Origin: Castanea sativa
Lineage: Eukaryota; Streptophyta; Magnoliopsida; Fagales; Fagaceae
Reading direction: 5' to 3'
Assembly (NCBI RefSeq): GCF_040712315.1
Contig: NC_134023.1
Location: forward strand, 68,794,757-68,858,756
DNA: 64,000 bases
Shown here: piece by piece, positions 33,663-45,931 of the stretch
How the letters are laid out: each line of letters begins with the position of its first letter
Numbering within the stretch: position 1 is the first letter of the stretch
Notes under the pieces: model-generated
Told to the model about the DNA's origin: nothing
What the model saw: only the letters and a program-made list of their open reading frames with translations
The model's database searches: none
Position numbers and translations under genes: made by a program

Positions 33663-34559
33663 TTGATGAGGCTTTTTTTTATTTTTGGGTCTAGTGTCAT
33701 AATTTTCCATTCACTTCAATTTTTAAATTATGACACAACCCAAAAATTAAATAAAAGAAATCAATGAGTCTTGATAAAGTTTTAAAGCAAAAAGTTGGAA
33801 CATGGTATTGAAGGAAATATATAAAGTAGACTGTGAAGCTTTTTTTTTTTTTTTTAATAAATTTGTTTTGAAAACATTGATTAGTAGGAGAGTATCCTAT
33901 TTTGCAGGTATTTTAAGTAGAGTTTGAGATATATTTTTACTAAGTTGTCCACAAGTTTTGTCCCAGTTACACGTATGGTCTAGGGGTACTTTCGAAGTAC
34001 ATAAAAGTCCTCTTCAAATAGGAGAATCTTCTTATAGATAGCATAGATTAATGCTAGATATTGCAACAAATCAAGAAAAAATAGAAAATTACAATTAGAG
34101 CTACTTGTAATTATTTTCAAATTTAAGATTAGTAAAAACTGATGTGGAACTCAGCACACGCTCACATAGCATATGTAATTTAGAGTATCACAATCTCAAT
34201 GTCGTCCCATTATTATTATGGGAGGGTACTCGGTTTCTTTTCACAAGACCCTAGACATATTTAAAGATTATTAAAGGGTCATCTAAGAGTGGTTGCAGTT
34301 GTTATTACATGCATATTGTGACTGGAAACAATTTGCCCTAGTTCATTATATTCTTTGTAGAAGTTACTGCGTCTTTGCACCAAAAGTTTTGCAACCAACA
34401 TCTTCCTCAAGTTAGTGTACTAAACACGTACTTAGATTTGTGCATTAATTGATTAGTCACGTACTCAGAGCCGTACATTGAAAGGAGAAATTGTCACTAC
34501 ATCACAAGTCCAATTGAGTATTGGGGTAAGAATTGAACTATAGGTTAGTATTAGGTACA
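33663..34559. other. intergenic, nothing recognised
   Basis: AT-rich, no coding signal. Confidence 0.4.
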
Positions 34560-35250
34560 ATGAAGCTATAGGTTCAGGAATTTGAAATATGACAAGCTCG
34601 ACTAATCGAGATTGTGCTTTGATCGATCAAACTGATTCTATTTTTCAATCTTTCAACTCATTGCCCATAAGATGATTAAGATTTCAGATCTATTTCACTA
34701 AGTATATAAAGAAAACTCTAAGGCACATTTTGAAAATATTTTGGAGTTTCTCTTTTAAGATCTAAAAGGTTCTTTGCCTTCTCCTTTCATAGTCACTATC
34801 AGAAATCAATTTACATACAATTAGAACCAGTAAATCTAAAGTTGCTGCGTACCAGTTATCAAAGATATTGGATCTAAATTATCAAGGGTGATAGAATGGA
34901 TTGACATGTTGGAGCAGATTCACATCAAAGAAGTCTGGAGGATTCAAAGCTAGGTTTGATAATCATAGTTAAGTTTACTACGAATTAAATATTATTGACT
35001 CTAAATTTCTATTTGATAGAATGGATTGTTCTTATTAGGATTGGTCCCTCTAAATTTTTTACCTTGAAACTAGTTTGTTTTATTAGTTTTTTTGGATTAT
35101 TATATCTTGTATTATTTATATTTTCCGTTGCATGATATGATTGATATACCGTTAAACCTAAGGCTTGCATAATTGACTTAATTGATAACTTGGCCTTAAT
35201 TTGGTTTAACATAGTTTGTTTAGGGTTCTAAAAACTAACAATACTTAATA
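34560..35250 (+). mobile_element. degraded Copia-type LTR remnant
   Basis: Its 3' half matches the LTR at 60495-61341 in order: a TTTCCGTTGCATGATATGAT block, CTTGCATAATTGACTTAATTG, and a terminal GTTTAGGGTTCTAAAAACTAAC. The CGACTAATCGAGATTG region matches the U3 style of the same family. The left end is not definable. Confidence 0.55.
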
Positions 35251-35901
35251 AATTAAATTTTAAAATAGAATCAGCCTTGCTTCATTTTAGTGGTTTTGTT
35301 AGACCCAATCGTGTTGGACGTTTTTTTTTTTTTGTCTTTTTTTTGTTTTTTTGTAAATTAAGCTAGTGATGAGGTGGCCACCAAAGTACTTGCTCTGCCC
35401 AAGAGTGGTTTTCAAAATTATGGTTGGTAATTAGTCCAAGTTTGCTCATGGTGTATGTAGGTATGTAAACCCTAAATTTTGCTGATTGTGTGTGTTTTTC
35501 TAAATCTTAAAATTACAAACTGTCAAATCATTTCTTTTCCCCAAAACAAAGCCATTCAGTCTTACTCAACTACATAATCATCGAACAGTATATCTGTTAA
35601 GTAAAAGCAAGTAAAGGCCTAATAGGACTGCAAAAACCAATATTCACGAATAGAGCTAAGGAGATGGATGACCTTAAAAAATAGAACAAGCATTATTTGT
35701 TTATAAACTAAAGCAATCTATTTTAGCAGAAACTAAAAAAACAAGTACAACTCATAAATCAAAGCTTAAACGCACAAGATTCAGTACATAATCTCGACAT
35801 CTATTCTCTTATTGTGATCAGCTTCAGACAAATACTACCAAGACTCCTGAAACATCTAAAACGCTTATTCATAGAAGCCTGCTAAGGCCTAGGCTTGTAC
35901 A
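35251..35901. other. 3' flank of the lipid-transfer gene
   Basis: Contains poly-T near 35321-35350 and probably the 3' UTR of the minus-strand lipid-transfer-like gene (below 35902). No other gene. Confidence 0.4.
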
Positions 35902-36868
35902 TTACTTCATGATTTCACCTGCACCCAAAAGAAAGAAAAGGAAAAAAAGAAGGAAAGTTAGATACTTGATTCACAGAAAATAAGGGGGCAATTTTTAGAA
36001 TATTCTTCTAAGTACTACGTTCTTTTGTTAATCATTTGCGAATGATTTAAACTAAATGATGGGACAAGTGCAATTTCAATGTGGTATGTGTTCGTAATGA
36101 TTTGGAGTTTAGGTAAAATCACATACATACTCAAATTCAGAGTTTTTGAGTTTAAGCCAAGGTTTTTCATTGGTTAATTCTTTTTAACACATTATAACAG
36201 CAAGAAAAACTGGGAACAAGGTCTAATTTTGCAAAGGGCTCTAAGAATGGCATTGTTCTTAAATATGGCTAGGTGCCAAACTTGTTATACTCTAATGCAA
36301 TGCGAATAAAAAAAAAATGCAATGCCAAAAATACTACTTACAGACAATTTTGTGTGTCATACAAAGTTTCTATGCCTTTATAATTAAGTTGAAAGTTAAA
36401 ATAATAAAATAAAATTCACTATTTTCTAAACAATTCAAGCTCTTTTTTTATTTTTTGAGACAATTAATAATTTATCATAATATAAAAATCTCATTTTTTA
36501 GGTTACTTATTAAAATTTTTGGAACAAGTGGTAGTTTATCTTTGAAAAAAGAGAAATTTACATGGCTCAAAGTTGGCGGTGCACTTTTCAGGGAGCAGCA
36601 TGGCCATGTTCCGGTCCACACCAGATATCGGAGGTCCATTCACAAGCACACACAAGCAAGGCTGGCCTAAAGCTTTAATGGCACTGCAGCAGCCCTCAGT
36701 TGGCGGGATAGGGCTAAAAGGAGAAACTGATGCCCTGCAAGGTATCAGCTGAACAAGTGCTGAGAAGAAAGTGCTACCACAAGGGGTAGCTTGGCCTTGC
36801 CACACCAATGTTGTCATGACCAACATAAACACCAACAATGGTGAAACCTTGGAACCAAAAAGCTTCAT
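35902..36868 (-). CDS. lipid-transfer-like protein (8-cysteine motif), two exons
   Basis: Small secreted plant protein of the LTP/seed-storage/amylase-inhibitor fold, expected to bind lipids in the cell wall space. Exon 1 is 36562-36868 and the last coding exon is only 17 nt (35902-35918), joined through a CCAT|GTAAAT donor and a pyrimidine-rich TTTTGGGTGCAG acceptor. The splice completes the eighth Cys codon and gives the ending EPCEIMK, which reads like DIR1-type LTPs; without splicing the frame would run on as KFLFFQR. Product 107 residues: signal peptide about 1-27, then Cys30, 44, 60-61, 71, 73, 96 and 103 (C-X13-C-X15-CC-X9-CXC-X22-C-X6-C) and a proline-rich loop. The Met at 36868 is chosen over one 17 codons upstream because it directly precedes the signal peptide and lies downstream of the TATA box. 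Appears intact. Confidence 0.87.
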
Positions 36869-36924
36869 GTTTGAACTGAGATTATCTACCTTATTGTGTG
36901 CAAAAAAAATTGTCTGCAAAGGGT

Positions 36925-36940
36925 TCGATTTATATAGGAA
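36925..36940 (-). promoter_or_regulatory. TATA box of the lipid-transfer-like gene
   Basis: Read with the gene, CCTATATAAATCG lies about 60-70 nt upstream of the chosen start codon, which puts transcription start near 36900. Confidence 0.7.
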
Positions 36941-36949
36941 ATAAGGCTC

Positions 36950-38373
36950 ATGCCATATTGCATTTCTTTCCTAACTTAGTATCACACTGGCCATCACACT
37001 TTTATGCACAACTATGCTATTGATCTGTATTCTATCTAGAAAAAACTGAAGAGAATGCGATTTGTGTTGCTGATGAAACAGTTAATAAACTCAAAAATCA
37101 TGATCCATAGCACATGCAAAACTTGTTTTAACATTTACTACACGCTTTAGTGAATATCTATTTTCATTATTGTTATAGTCTAGAAATTGATGAGGTCGTG
37201 TAAATGGATTAATCAATTACATTCATACGATTAATCAAGTCACATTGTGAGAGACGCAGCACAAAACGCAGCAGTGGAATATAGTACAGGGGCACTGGCA
37301 TGGGTTGTAACGGCCCAAGACGACACCGTTAACGTCGCAGAGAATTAATTACGTAGTTTTGCATGGGTTTCATCATCTACTTTTCGTTTCACATATAATC
37401 ACCTAATTAACTAACAGAAGGAAACTTTTTGCTTAAGAATATCATTGTATTTTGGACAAAAATAAACCCCAACTTGATTGCCATTTTTCTCTATCGGTGA
37501 AAAAGTGATGTTAGGGATACTAGGTATTACTACAAATTTTACTAAGATAAATATTCTATTTCACTTTAAGTATTTCACATTTTCACTGTGTGCTCCAGCC
37601 TCCACTAATCTCAGCTCCCCACACATTTTCTTTTATTTCCTTATAAAGATTTTATATTTTTTTAAGCACATAGCATATTTCAGTTTGTGGAGTAAAAATG
37701 GGAACACTAAAAGCGGACATAAAATTGTCATTCCAAATTTTGCTTCATAGACTTTACTAATTGATGTATCATTAATCACATAAAAAAGTATTTAAATTTC
37801 TATTTATTATGTTCTTTAACACCAATTACATTCATTAATAACTTTAGCATTTTCCGTATAAAGATTACATTATTTCAATAATTTGTTTAATAAGTATCAA
37901 ATATAAACAGGACCAAGGGTATGATATTTGATGATTGATTTATCTGCTTTCTCTTAACAAAACAACAACAACAACAAAACTGATATATCTCCTTGATTAT
38001 AGTAATATGATATGAAGAGATTTTTTTCACACAAAAAAGAATAGGAAAAAAAAAAGATATTTGGAGATTTCATTATCTTATTGATTATAAGAATTTGAAA
38101 TAATTAAGATATATGATTTAATTGATTATAATTAGCATTAAAATATTATTTTAGATTTTTTTAAAACATGAACGTGTGGACTGTACAATATGTTAAGATC
38201 CAAATTCATAAACGTTTCAAATAATTTCTTTTACTTGGGAGGTTGAATATGAAGAAAAGTAGTTAAGTGCTATTCTTGGACACTAAGATTGGAAGTTTAA
38301 TTTCGTCTTCTTGTTGGCTCCATGGTAGTCTACCAAGTTTGGTCTATAGTGGAAGGCAGCCCATGATCCCATG
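36950..38373. other. intergenic, nothing recognised
   Basis: Promoter side of the lipid-transfer-like gene, then AT-rich spacer. A short GTTGTAACGGCCCAAGACG stretch near 37304 is the only GC-richer spot. No gene. Confidence 0.4.
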
Positions 38374-40068
38374 TGTTAGGTTCTAAATATTTAGGTTAAA
38401 TGTTTAGATTCCAAATTTATGTATATTGGCAAACCGAGAACAAAAACACATCTATATTAGGAGTTGGATATTGCTCAAGATGATACAAGTCAAGATTCAA
38501 TAATAGTCAAATTGCAGAAAGAAGAGTTCAAAATCTGTGAAGCTCTCCCGATCGAAAATTATAGTTTGCAGAATTTCAATCAGGCCCCAAGCACACGAAA
38601 ACATTTAGGGTTTGAGTTAAACACTACTAGGTATAAAAGGAAAACCCTAATTATGTTTTAGAAATCCTTCTAAGTTTTATGAGTTACTCCTGTGAGATTT
38701 GTGAGGTTTCTGTAGTTTACCTCAATAAGCGTCTATCAGAACAAGATCTACAATTAAGAACTGGTGAAAACAAATTGCTATATAAAGATCAACTACTAAT
38801 AGTGATCTAAAACCTTTGAGTGGGATCTCAAAGTCACTAACGAGAGTGTTTGTGTTCAACAAATTCAGATGGAAGAGTCTGTGGATTCGAAACTGCACTT
38901 GGTCGTGTGAGTAAGTACTACAAAAGGCACCTTTAGATTTTAAGGAAAAAATACATTGTAAAACTTCCATTCTATCATATTGAACTTGTTTTCCTTGAGG
39001 ATAGTTAGATTAAGGCCAAAATGCAAAAGTCGCCCTCTAAGTTTCACATTTTTTCATTTCAATTCTTTAAGTTTGAGTTTTGTCATTTCAGTCCTCTATG
39101 TTTCATTTATTCCATTAGTGTTTTATTATTTGCTATCGTCCACTTATTAAAACAACATTGTTTTGGATTTTTTAATTATTATTTCTTGATTTCAAAAAAA
39201 AAACTAAAAAACATTAATTAAAAAAAAAAAGAGGGAAACTAAATTACTCAAGGGAACGTCATCGTTCCCTAATCCACTAAATAACAAAAATAATCCCCAC
39301 CCTCACCGATATCTAAGAAATTCTATGGGTTTTGAACAGTTTTACTTCTTTGGCACTCTTGATTTTGAAACAAACACGTATGACCAATACCAAAATGGTC
39401 CCATTAATCACGCACAAAGAATCTCTCAACGATTTCCTTGTCCCATAAAACCCATAAAACAACAATCTATTTCAAATCTTAAAAGGTTTTCCAAGGAAAT
39501 TCTAAACTTTGCAAATAAAAGGTAATCTAAAAATTAATAAAATTCCAAAGTGCAATTACGACTTGCAGACATGGGGAAAATTACAACAAAAAATGAGTGA
39601 TTTGAATTTGAGCCTTGTAACTTGACCATGAAACATGCCTAGCAGTGCTGATCTCGATCTCTCCCTCCTAAAAAGTCATATTTAACACCTACATCTCTTC
39701 TCCTGAGAGTAGTTTTGTTTCTATCAATGGAGGTGGGGATTATATCTGTTATGCAATGGCTAGGGACAACATCATTCCCTTGAGTAATTTAGTTTTTTTT
39801 TAAAAATAAATTAACGTTTTTCAATTTTTTTGAAATTAAGAAATTAAAAAATATATATTCAAAATGACGTCTTCTTTACAAAAAGATTAACCAACAGTTT
39901 TAAGGTAAAAATATCTAGAGATGATTTAATTGCTGTCTTCTTTACTTTTCCACACTAAGTAATATGATTGCATGTGTTTAACCTAAATTTGAAAGATTAA
40001 CCTTAGTAAATACTTAATTAATTAGGTTTAAAAAAAATCTGGTTTAGAGGGGTCTAAACAAACTTACA
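38374..40068 (+). mobile_element. solo Copia LTR with nested insertion
   Basis: Begins TGTTAGGTTCTAAATA and ends GGGGTCTAAACAAACTTACA, as in the LTR at 60495. A perfect 5-bp target duplication CCATG flanks the whole unit (38369-38373 and 40069-40073). A TATA-like GGTATAAAAGG lies near 38629. The LTR is interrupted at about 39015-39935 by another repeat. Confidence 0.85.
39015..39935. mobile_element. foldback-like insertion inside the solo LTR
   Basis: Contains inverted arms: ACTAAATTACTCAAGGGAAC near 39238 and its near-complement GGGACAACATCATTCCCTTG with GAGTAATTTAGT near 39762-39795. It interrupts the order of LTR words found in the 60.5 kb copy. Exact ends and class are not resolved. Confidence 0.5.
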
Positions 40069-40073
40069 CCATG

Positions 40074-40566
40074 CTTTGCAAACTCACATAAGTGCACGGA
40101 AAAAATCAAAGGTGATTAGTGCATTCTATAGGGACTTTTCACAGCACTTCTCACAAAAAAGTGAAAACATAATGGTAACACTTTTATCCACATGATAGGG
40201 ACAAACGCATGGGATAGTCTAATGTTTATGTATCACACATCAAAGTCTTCGAGAAAGTTCATGTGCACATAGCTTTGATAAATATTTTGGTTTGTGTAAA
40301 AAAAAATTGTGATTAATTTGTGAAAATTGCCTTATCTGTAATAGAATTTCAAAGTTTGAGGGTTATGGTTTAAAGGTCAAACAGTCATATTACTATGCTA
40401 AAACCAAGGGAGTCAATCTTGTATCGAAGGCTATACTGGTTTAACTAGTGGAACGATATATTTTGGTATCAATCAATACCGATGTACCGTTTTAGGTTTA
40501 CCATTATTTTTTATATTTATAAATATAAATATATACATATGTGTGTGTGTGTGCGCGCGTGTGTAA

Positions 40567-40598
<32 letters not shown>

Positions 40599-41379
40599 AT
40601 AAATATAAAAGTTTACCATAAAACATTACCTCAATTTAAAACAAATTATTCATAATTTTAGACTTTAGCATCAATTAAAAAAAATAATATAAAAAATAGA
40701 AAGCTTAATTGTTCATTGCATACTAACAAAACAAATATTACTAATAAGTTAATGCAAGTAAATTACCATTTTATCCTTACAAAAATTCAAAAATTAAAAA
40801 CTAAAAATAAAAATAAATATAAAAAAAAAAAAAACTTTATTTATGTACTGGCTGGTATTGCCCGAAATGGATAGGTATGGCCAGTACCTGGTATTTAAAC
40901 CAGTACGAAACCCTGATATTTTGATACCAGTATATGTACCGGTACAGTATATACCGAACGGTACCGGTACAGTATCAACCATATCGGTTAAAAGGCACAT
41001 TCACTTAGTGGTGGATATAAATAGGAGCATGTCCACAATGATGAATGAATATTTTCAACAACAAAAACACCTAGATACTCTCATATGCTGATCCATTTCA
41101 AACCAAGATACCAATGGAACCATGGATGAGCTACCAATAATATCAATTTTGATTCATGTAAAAATAATAATGTAGAAGTTAAGCATGGAATGATTGAAAC
41201 TTGAGAAAGGCAAAAGGAAATCATCACTAAGCTCCAAATACTCTAGAAAAGCCAACCTTTCATTATTGTAGTCTCATTTATTCACTGGACCACTTTCTCA
41301 TGGTTTCTTATGTATCACATGTGTGGTTATATTTTTAGATTGGACTCTCCTCCACTTTGAGGCAGCTTTTACTTTCTAT
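40074..41379. repeat. spacer with GGTACCGGTA-type dispersed repeat
   Basis: About 40405-41000 is rich in ACCGGTACAGTAT and ATCAATACCGATGTACCG words and matches, in reverse, the element at 51450-52359 (AAGGGAGTCAAT ... CGATGTACCGTTT). A TG/CG/TA microsatellite lies at 40540-40605. No gene. Confidence 0.6.
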
Positions 41380-41560
41380 CCAAAAGTGCCCACCAGAGGC
41401 AAATTATTGTTTCAAATTCAAAGTCATGTGATTTTTTTAGAAAATAATTGAGCAAGAATTATTAAGAGGAAGCGTGATGGTATGGGATTAATAATGGTGT
41501 ACTCCCCAAATATGGAATGAAGATGTCGGTTTGGTAGTGGTGTAGGATATTACAATTGAA
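41380..41560. repeat. segment duplicated at 45.09-45.29 kb
   Basis: GTGCCCACCAGAGGCAAATTATT and TAAGAGGAAGCGTGATG recur as GTGTCCACCCAAGGCAAATT and TAAGAGGAAGCTTGTTG at 45090-45230. Non-coding. Confidence 0.6.
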
Positions 41561-42737
41561 AGGTCTGCTCTTTTTTTCTTTTTTCTTTTTTCTTTCTTTG
41601 TATGACATTTTGTTATCCTTAGTGGTGATAAATGTTCACCTCAATTTGTGGTTCTCTTTTGCCACACTATCGCCATGGAATAGAAGAGGTATATGATTAA
41701 GAACAATCTAGACAGTGAACCACAATGGAATAGAATTCTTAAAACCTTATTCATTTATTTTGAAATCAAACGATTGAATTTTGTTACATGATTAATATAT
41801 ATATATTTTAGTAGTCTAAAACGATAGTAGCTGATGTTTATTTAAATCTTGATACGGCAAAATACAATCAATGCATTCAAATAATTAAAGGCTATTCATG
41901 TGTAGTCTTTCAAGTTTGTACTTAATAAGTTAATGTTTTTGGCTCTTAAAAGAAACGCCACTATAAAATTATTAAAACCTTATGCATCCCAAAAATGAAT
42001 CGTATTTTACTTTACTAAAACATTAACAACCCATTTCAAAAAATAACGAATGCTTTTCAAAATACAATAATAGAATTTTAAGAACTTCATAGTAAAATTT
42101 CCCTAAAACCTTAGAGTTTTTTAATCCATAGAAATCTACTTGTGCTAGCATTCAGTTTATGGATGCATGGTTTATATTTTTTTTAGTTTTCACTAATTGC
42201 CAAGAATTTTGTAGTTTTGTGGCATGATCTAATAAATCTCGTAAAGGGAATTTAGGTTCAAATCCTCTCTCACACTTATTGTAATCTTGCTTTCATTAGT
42301 TAACTCATTAAATTGTGTCAGTTTTTTCTAATGTAAGCAAGATTCAATGTAAGCAGGATTTGTTCTTTTGGTTGCTTTCTATACTTCCAATTCTGATTTT
42401 TGCCTTTTTTTTCTTTAAAAATAAAATTATCATGTTTTTGGACTTGTGTTCCCAATGGAAAACCCCAAAGGTCAGTTTTCTTATTCTGTATGCATTAAAA
42501 TGTTTTATAATTTTGCATTCATCAGGGCCCCAATTATGTTAAGTTTCTTTATTTATTAAAAAATTCAATAGATACAATAAGAGAGGGATATTTGAATTTT
42601 GAACTCTAAAAGTTTTTGTCATAAATGAAATATTAGTTGAGCTACAAAGCTCTGAAACCTCTACAATGCTTGAATTTTTTTTTTCTTCTTTTGAAGGAGG
42701 GAATGGCCTCATTAATTAGAACAAGGTGCTGCAACAT
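41561..42737. other. intergenic, nothing recognised
   Basis: No gene. Pyrimidine-rich TTTTCTTT run near 41570-41600. Confidence 0.4.
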
Positions 42738-43015
42738 TGGAAGTTCTAACATTAAGTATCCATTTGGAAACTAATGATAATTCCAGCATTTTGCGTTTTG
42801 GCTTTTTTTTTTTTTTTTTAGAAGCGCGTTTCAGTTTTTCAGTGGATCCCGTGCACTGTTCACGGGACCCACAAATCTTTTTTTCAGTAAAACTTTCATT
42901 AAAAAAAGGTCCTACGGCATTGTTCACATATTTAAAAATTATTTTGCTACAATGTTTTCAGTTTTTAATTTTCAGCAAAATAAGTAGTATCCAAACAGGC
43001 CCTAAATGTCCATTC
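42738..43015. mobile_element. third copy of the TTTGGATACAG-type MITE
   Basis: In the reverse orientation to 33343-33662: GTGCACTGTTCACGGGACCC and a terminal TATCCAAACAGGCCC. The left end is decayed (TATCCATTTGG). Confidence 0.65.
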
Positions 43016-45089
43016 CACGATTTATAGGAATTTCTAAATGATAATAAAAGCTTCCTGTGGACCACTTATTTATTTGTTTCCGCGATTTTTACATAGCGCT
43101 TTATAGTTTATATGTGTTGATCAATTATGTGTGGACTATATTCTGTTCGGATCCTGATTCCTAAATTTTGAGAGCTTCTATAAACTAGTGACTTAATACT
43201 TTATTTAATGACTTTTTTATGCTTTTTTCAATAAAAATCATATATATATACACATATATGAGATTAGGGTCTTAATTAACATGTACTTTAAGCAAGCAAG
43301 TTAAGGCATATTTAACAATACTAATGCTATAACTCATTGGGATAGCCTAATCTCTTTTATAATTCAGAGAGGCAGATTTTGTCATGCCAAATGATAAATC
43401 ACTTCTCTTCTTTTTTGTTTTTGTTTTTTTTGTTTTTTTTTTGGGACTAGCACCAATAACTCAACTCAATAACATAGGCTTAACTTCTAAAATTTTATTA
43501 TCAATAATTTTACTGACACATCTCCAACGACATCAGAGGCAGGGATGGATTCATTTGTTGGTGATTTTAGCAATTTGATTCAATAAAATTACACTTAGTC
43601 TCCTTAACAATATATCCCTCTTAAAGGCCATAAAAATTTCTTTGATGTAAACTCCAAAAATAAAATTAGTAATCCCAAAAAAATTAGTCCTACAACAAAA
43701 TCACCAATAACAAAGCTAAAGAAAATTTAGCCTAATCAACCAATTTGACCTAAAAAAATACAAAAAAAAAAAATAGACTTTTAAAAATTTTGAATCACAA
43801 CTAATTTATGAACTAAATTATTCAACCATTCTATCAAACTCCAGCTAGCTATGAATGTCATCAAAACTAGGCTTTCCAACACAATGAATTTTTTTATGGA
43901 CGCTATTTGTTATTTATTGAAATTGACATCGCTACACCATGTTAATACAAATTCAATCATAGATAACTTACAAGATTTAAAAAACGTTGAGTTACCTTTT
44001 AACAAATAATTGTATTATAATATATTAAAAAAACAAATGATTTATGTCTTTTTTTTTTTGTTGACCATTAAATCAAAGTTTTGACCCTGTCTCTGGTTAA
44101 ATGTACCACGCGCCCTCAAATTAATAAAGTACACACAATCCCCTTTTGAATGGGTCGGTGTGTCCAAAGAATCCAAACCAATGTCTCTTTGACAAGCGTC
44201 ATGTGAAGTATGAAGATGCTTACTAGAGAAAAAAAGGACATCCTGAGAAAAGGCTACACTTTTAATACATGTATTGGTTTGATAAATGTCCTTAGTGTTT
44301 GTAGCATACTATTTTAGTTGCTTAACAAAAATGCAGAACCTTTTTGAAACGTCACACATTTCAAAAAGGATCATATCGCCCAATCAACCCTAAAAAACAT
44401 CACACATTAGCTTATGAATCTATTGTCAAAAATGCATTTTTGTTATAGTATTTGTGCAAGTATATACAGGCACTATCGTTCAGCATTTCAATTTTTTATT
44501 CTTTTTTTGCTTTTCTTGAAGATAAAGAAAAAGAATAGATGATAGTTATAGTGTGTGAAGATAGAGAAATAATTTTTAAAGATAATAAAATTAGATATTT
44601 TCATAAAATATAGTTTAGAATAGATAACTTGATGTTGGTGTTTTGAAAAATGGTTAAGTAAAATAGAAAAAATAATTTTTTATGCTAAAATAGACATAAA
44701 TTTTTTCATGTAAATGATATTAGGCTGTCTTCTAGGGAAAGGGATGAGAAAAGAAAATACCAAGGGAGTGGAAAGAGAAAGGAAAGGGAAAAAGAAAGTA
44801 TCTTTCTATATGTATTTTTGGATGTAGGAAGGAAAAAATAAATAAAGGAAAAAAATCATTCACCTTCTTTGGTTTTCAAAGAGAATGGAATGAGAAATAA
44901 TTGTTTTTTAGTTAATACCCTTGAATATGACCTTTAGTGTAAATTAACAAGCGTTGAAAAAATGAATTATTGAACACAAAAATTAATAGATTTTCTAGTA
45001 AAATATAAGAAATTAAGGAATCAACATTTAAATAATTAATGAGTATTCCATGTATACGTGGATCCATTTGAAACCAAAATTAATGAGTG
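43016..45089. other. intergenic with a hAT-like dispersed repeat
   Basis: 43540-44095 resembles 16391-16972 (CAGGGATGGATTCA start; GACCCTGTCTCTG end). The rest is AT-rich, with a purine-rich GGGAAAGGG stretch near 44735-44790. No gene. Confidence 0.4.
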
Positions 45090-45834
45090 TCCACCCAAGG
45101 CAAATTATTATTACAAATTTTAAAGCATTTGAGGATTATGGGTGTTTCGATTTGTTTATGTTATTATTATTTATATATATATATATATATATTTATAGAG
45201 AAAAAATCATATAAGAGGAAGCTTGTTGAGATTGGATTGATACTAATATATTCCTCAAATGGGAGATCAAGATGTTGGTTTTGGGCTATAGGCTAGGGCT
45301 TAGTAGGTTAAAAAACTAAAAACAATATCGTAGATTCGAAAATGTTAAGTATGGAACAATCTATACCATTGTACTTTCTTTTTTTTTGTTGCTGAATTAC
45401 TACTATATTGCTACTAATGTTGAGGAAATTTTGGGCATACATTTGTAAACTATTTTAAGAATTTTTTTTATTGAAAAATAAAAAAAATACCAACTTTTTT
45501 TACACTTTTTTTTAATTTTTATAAAAAGTTTTCTAAAACGAAACCAAACGCTAATATCTAAAATAACTCTACAAAATTGCCTAAGGGGAGAGAGATGAGA
45601 AAGTGACTGATGGAGACCCTATGTCACTCATCCCCCGACCCAAAAGTTTGAGTAGTTAAATTTCCCACCAATAATAAATAAAGGTATTAAAATGACAAAA
45701 GTTGTACGTATTTCCCCACCAATAATTGAAAAAGATTTAAAAATAATGCAGCATGTACCTAACAATTTGGAGAGGTGCGAACGGATTGACATGAAGACCC
45801 TATGCCACACATTAGGGTAATATTAGGGACAGAC
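45090..45834. other. intergenic, paralogous to 41.38-41.56 kb at its start
   Basis: See the entry at 41380. The remainder shows nothing recognisable. Confidence 0.4.
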
Positions 45835-45931
45835 CCAAGTGGGGGCTCAAGGGGGCCCAGGCCCCCTTGGGTCTTAATTTTTTTTTTAGTTATTATATAT
45901 TTTGTTTTTGTAGTTGAGCCCCTCTTCCCAA

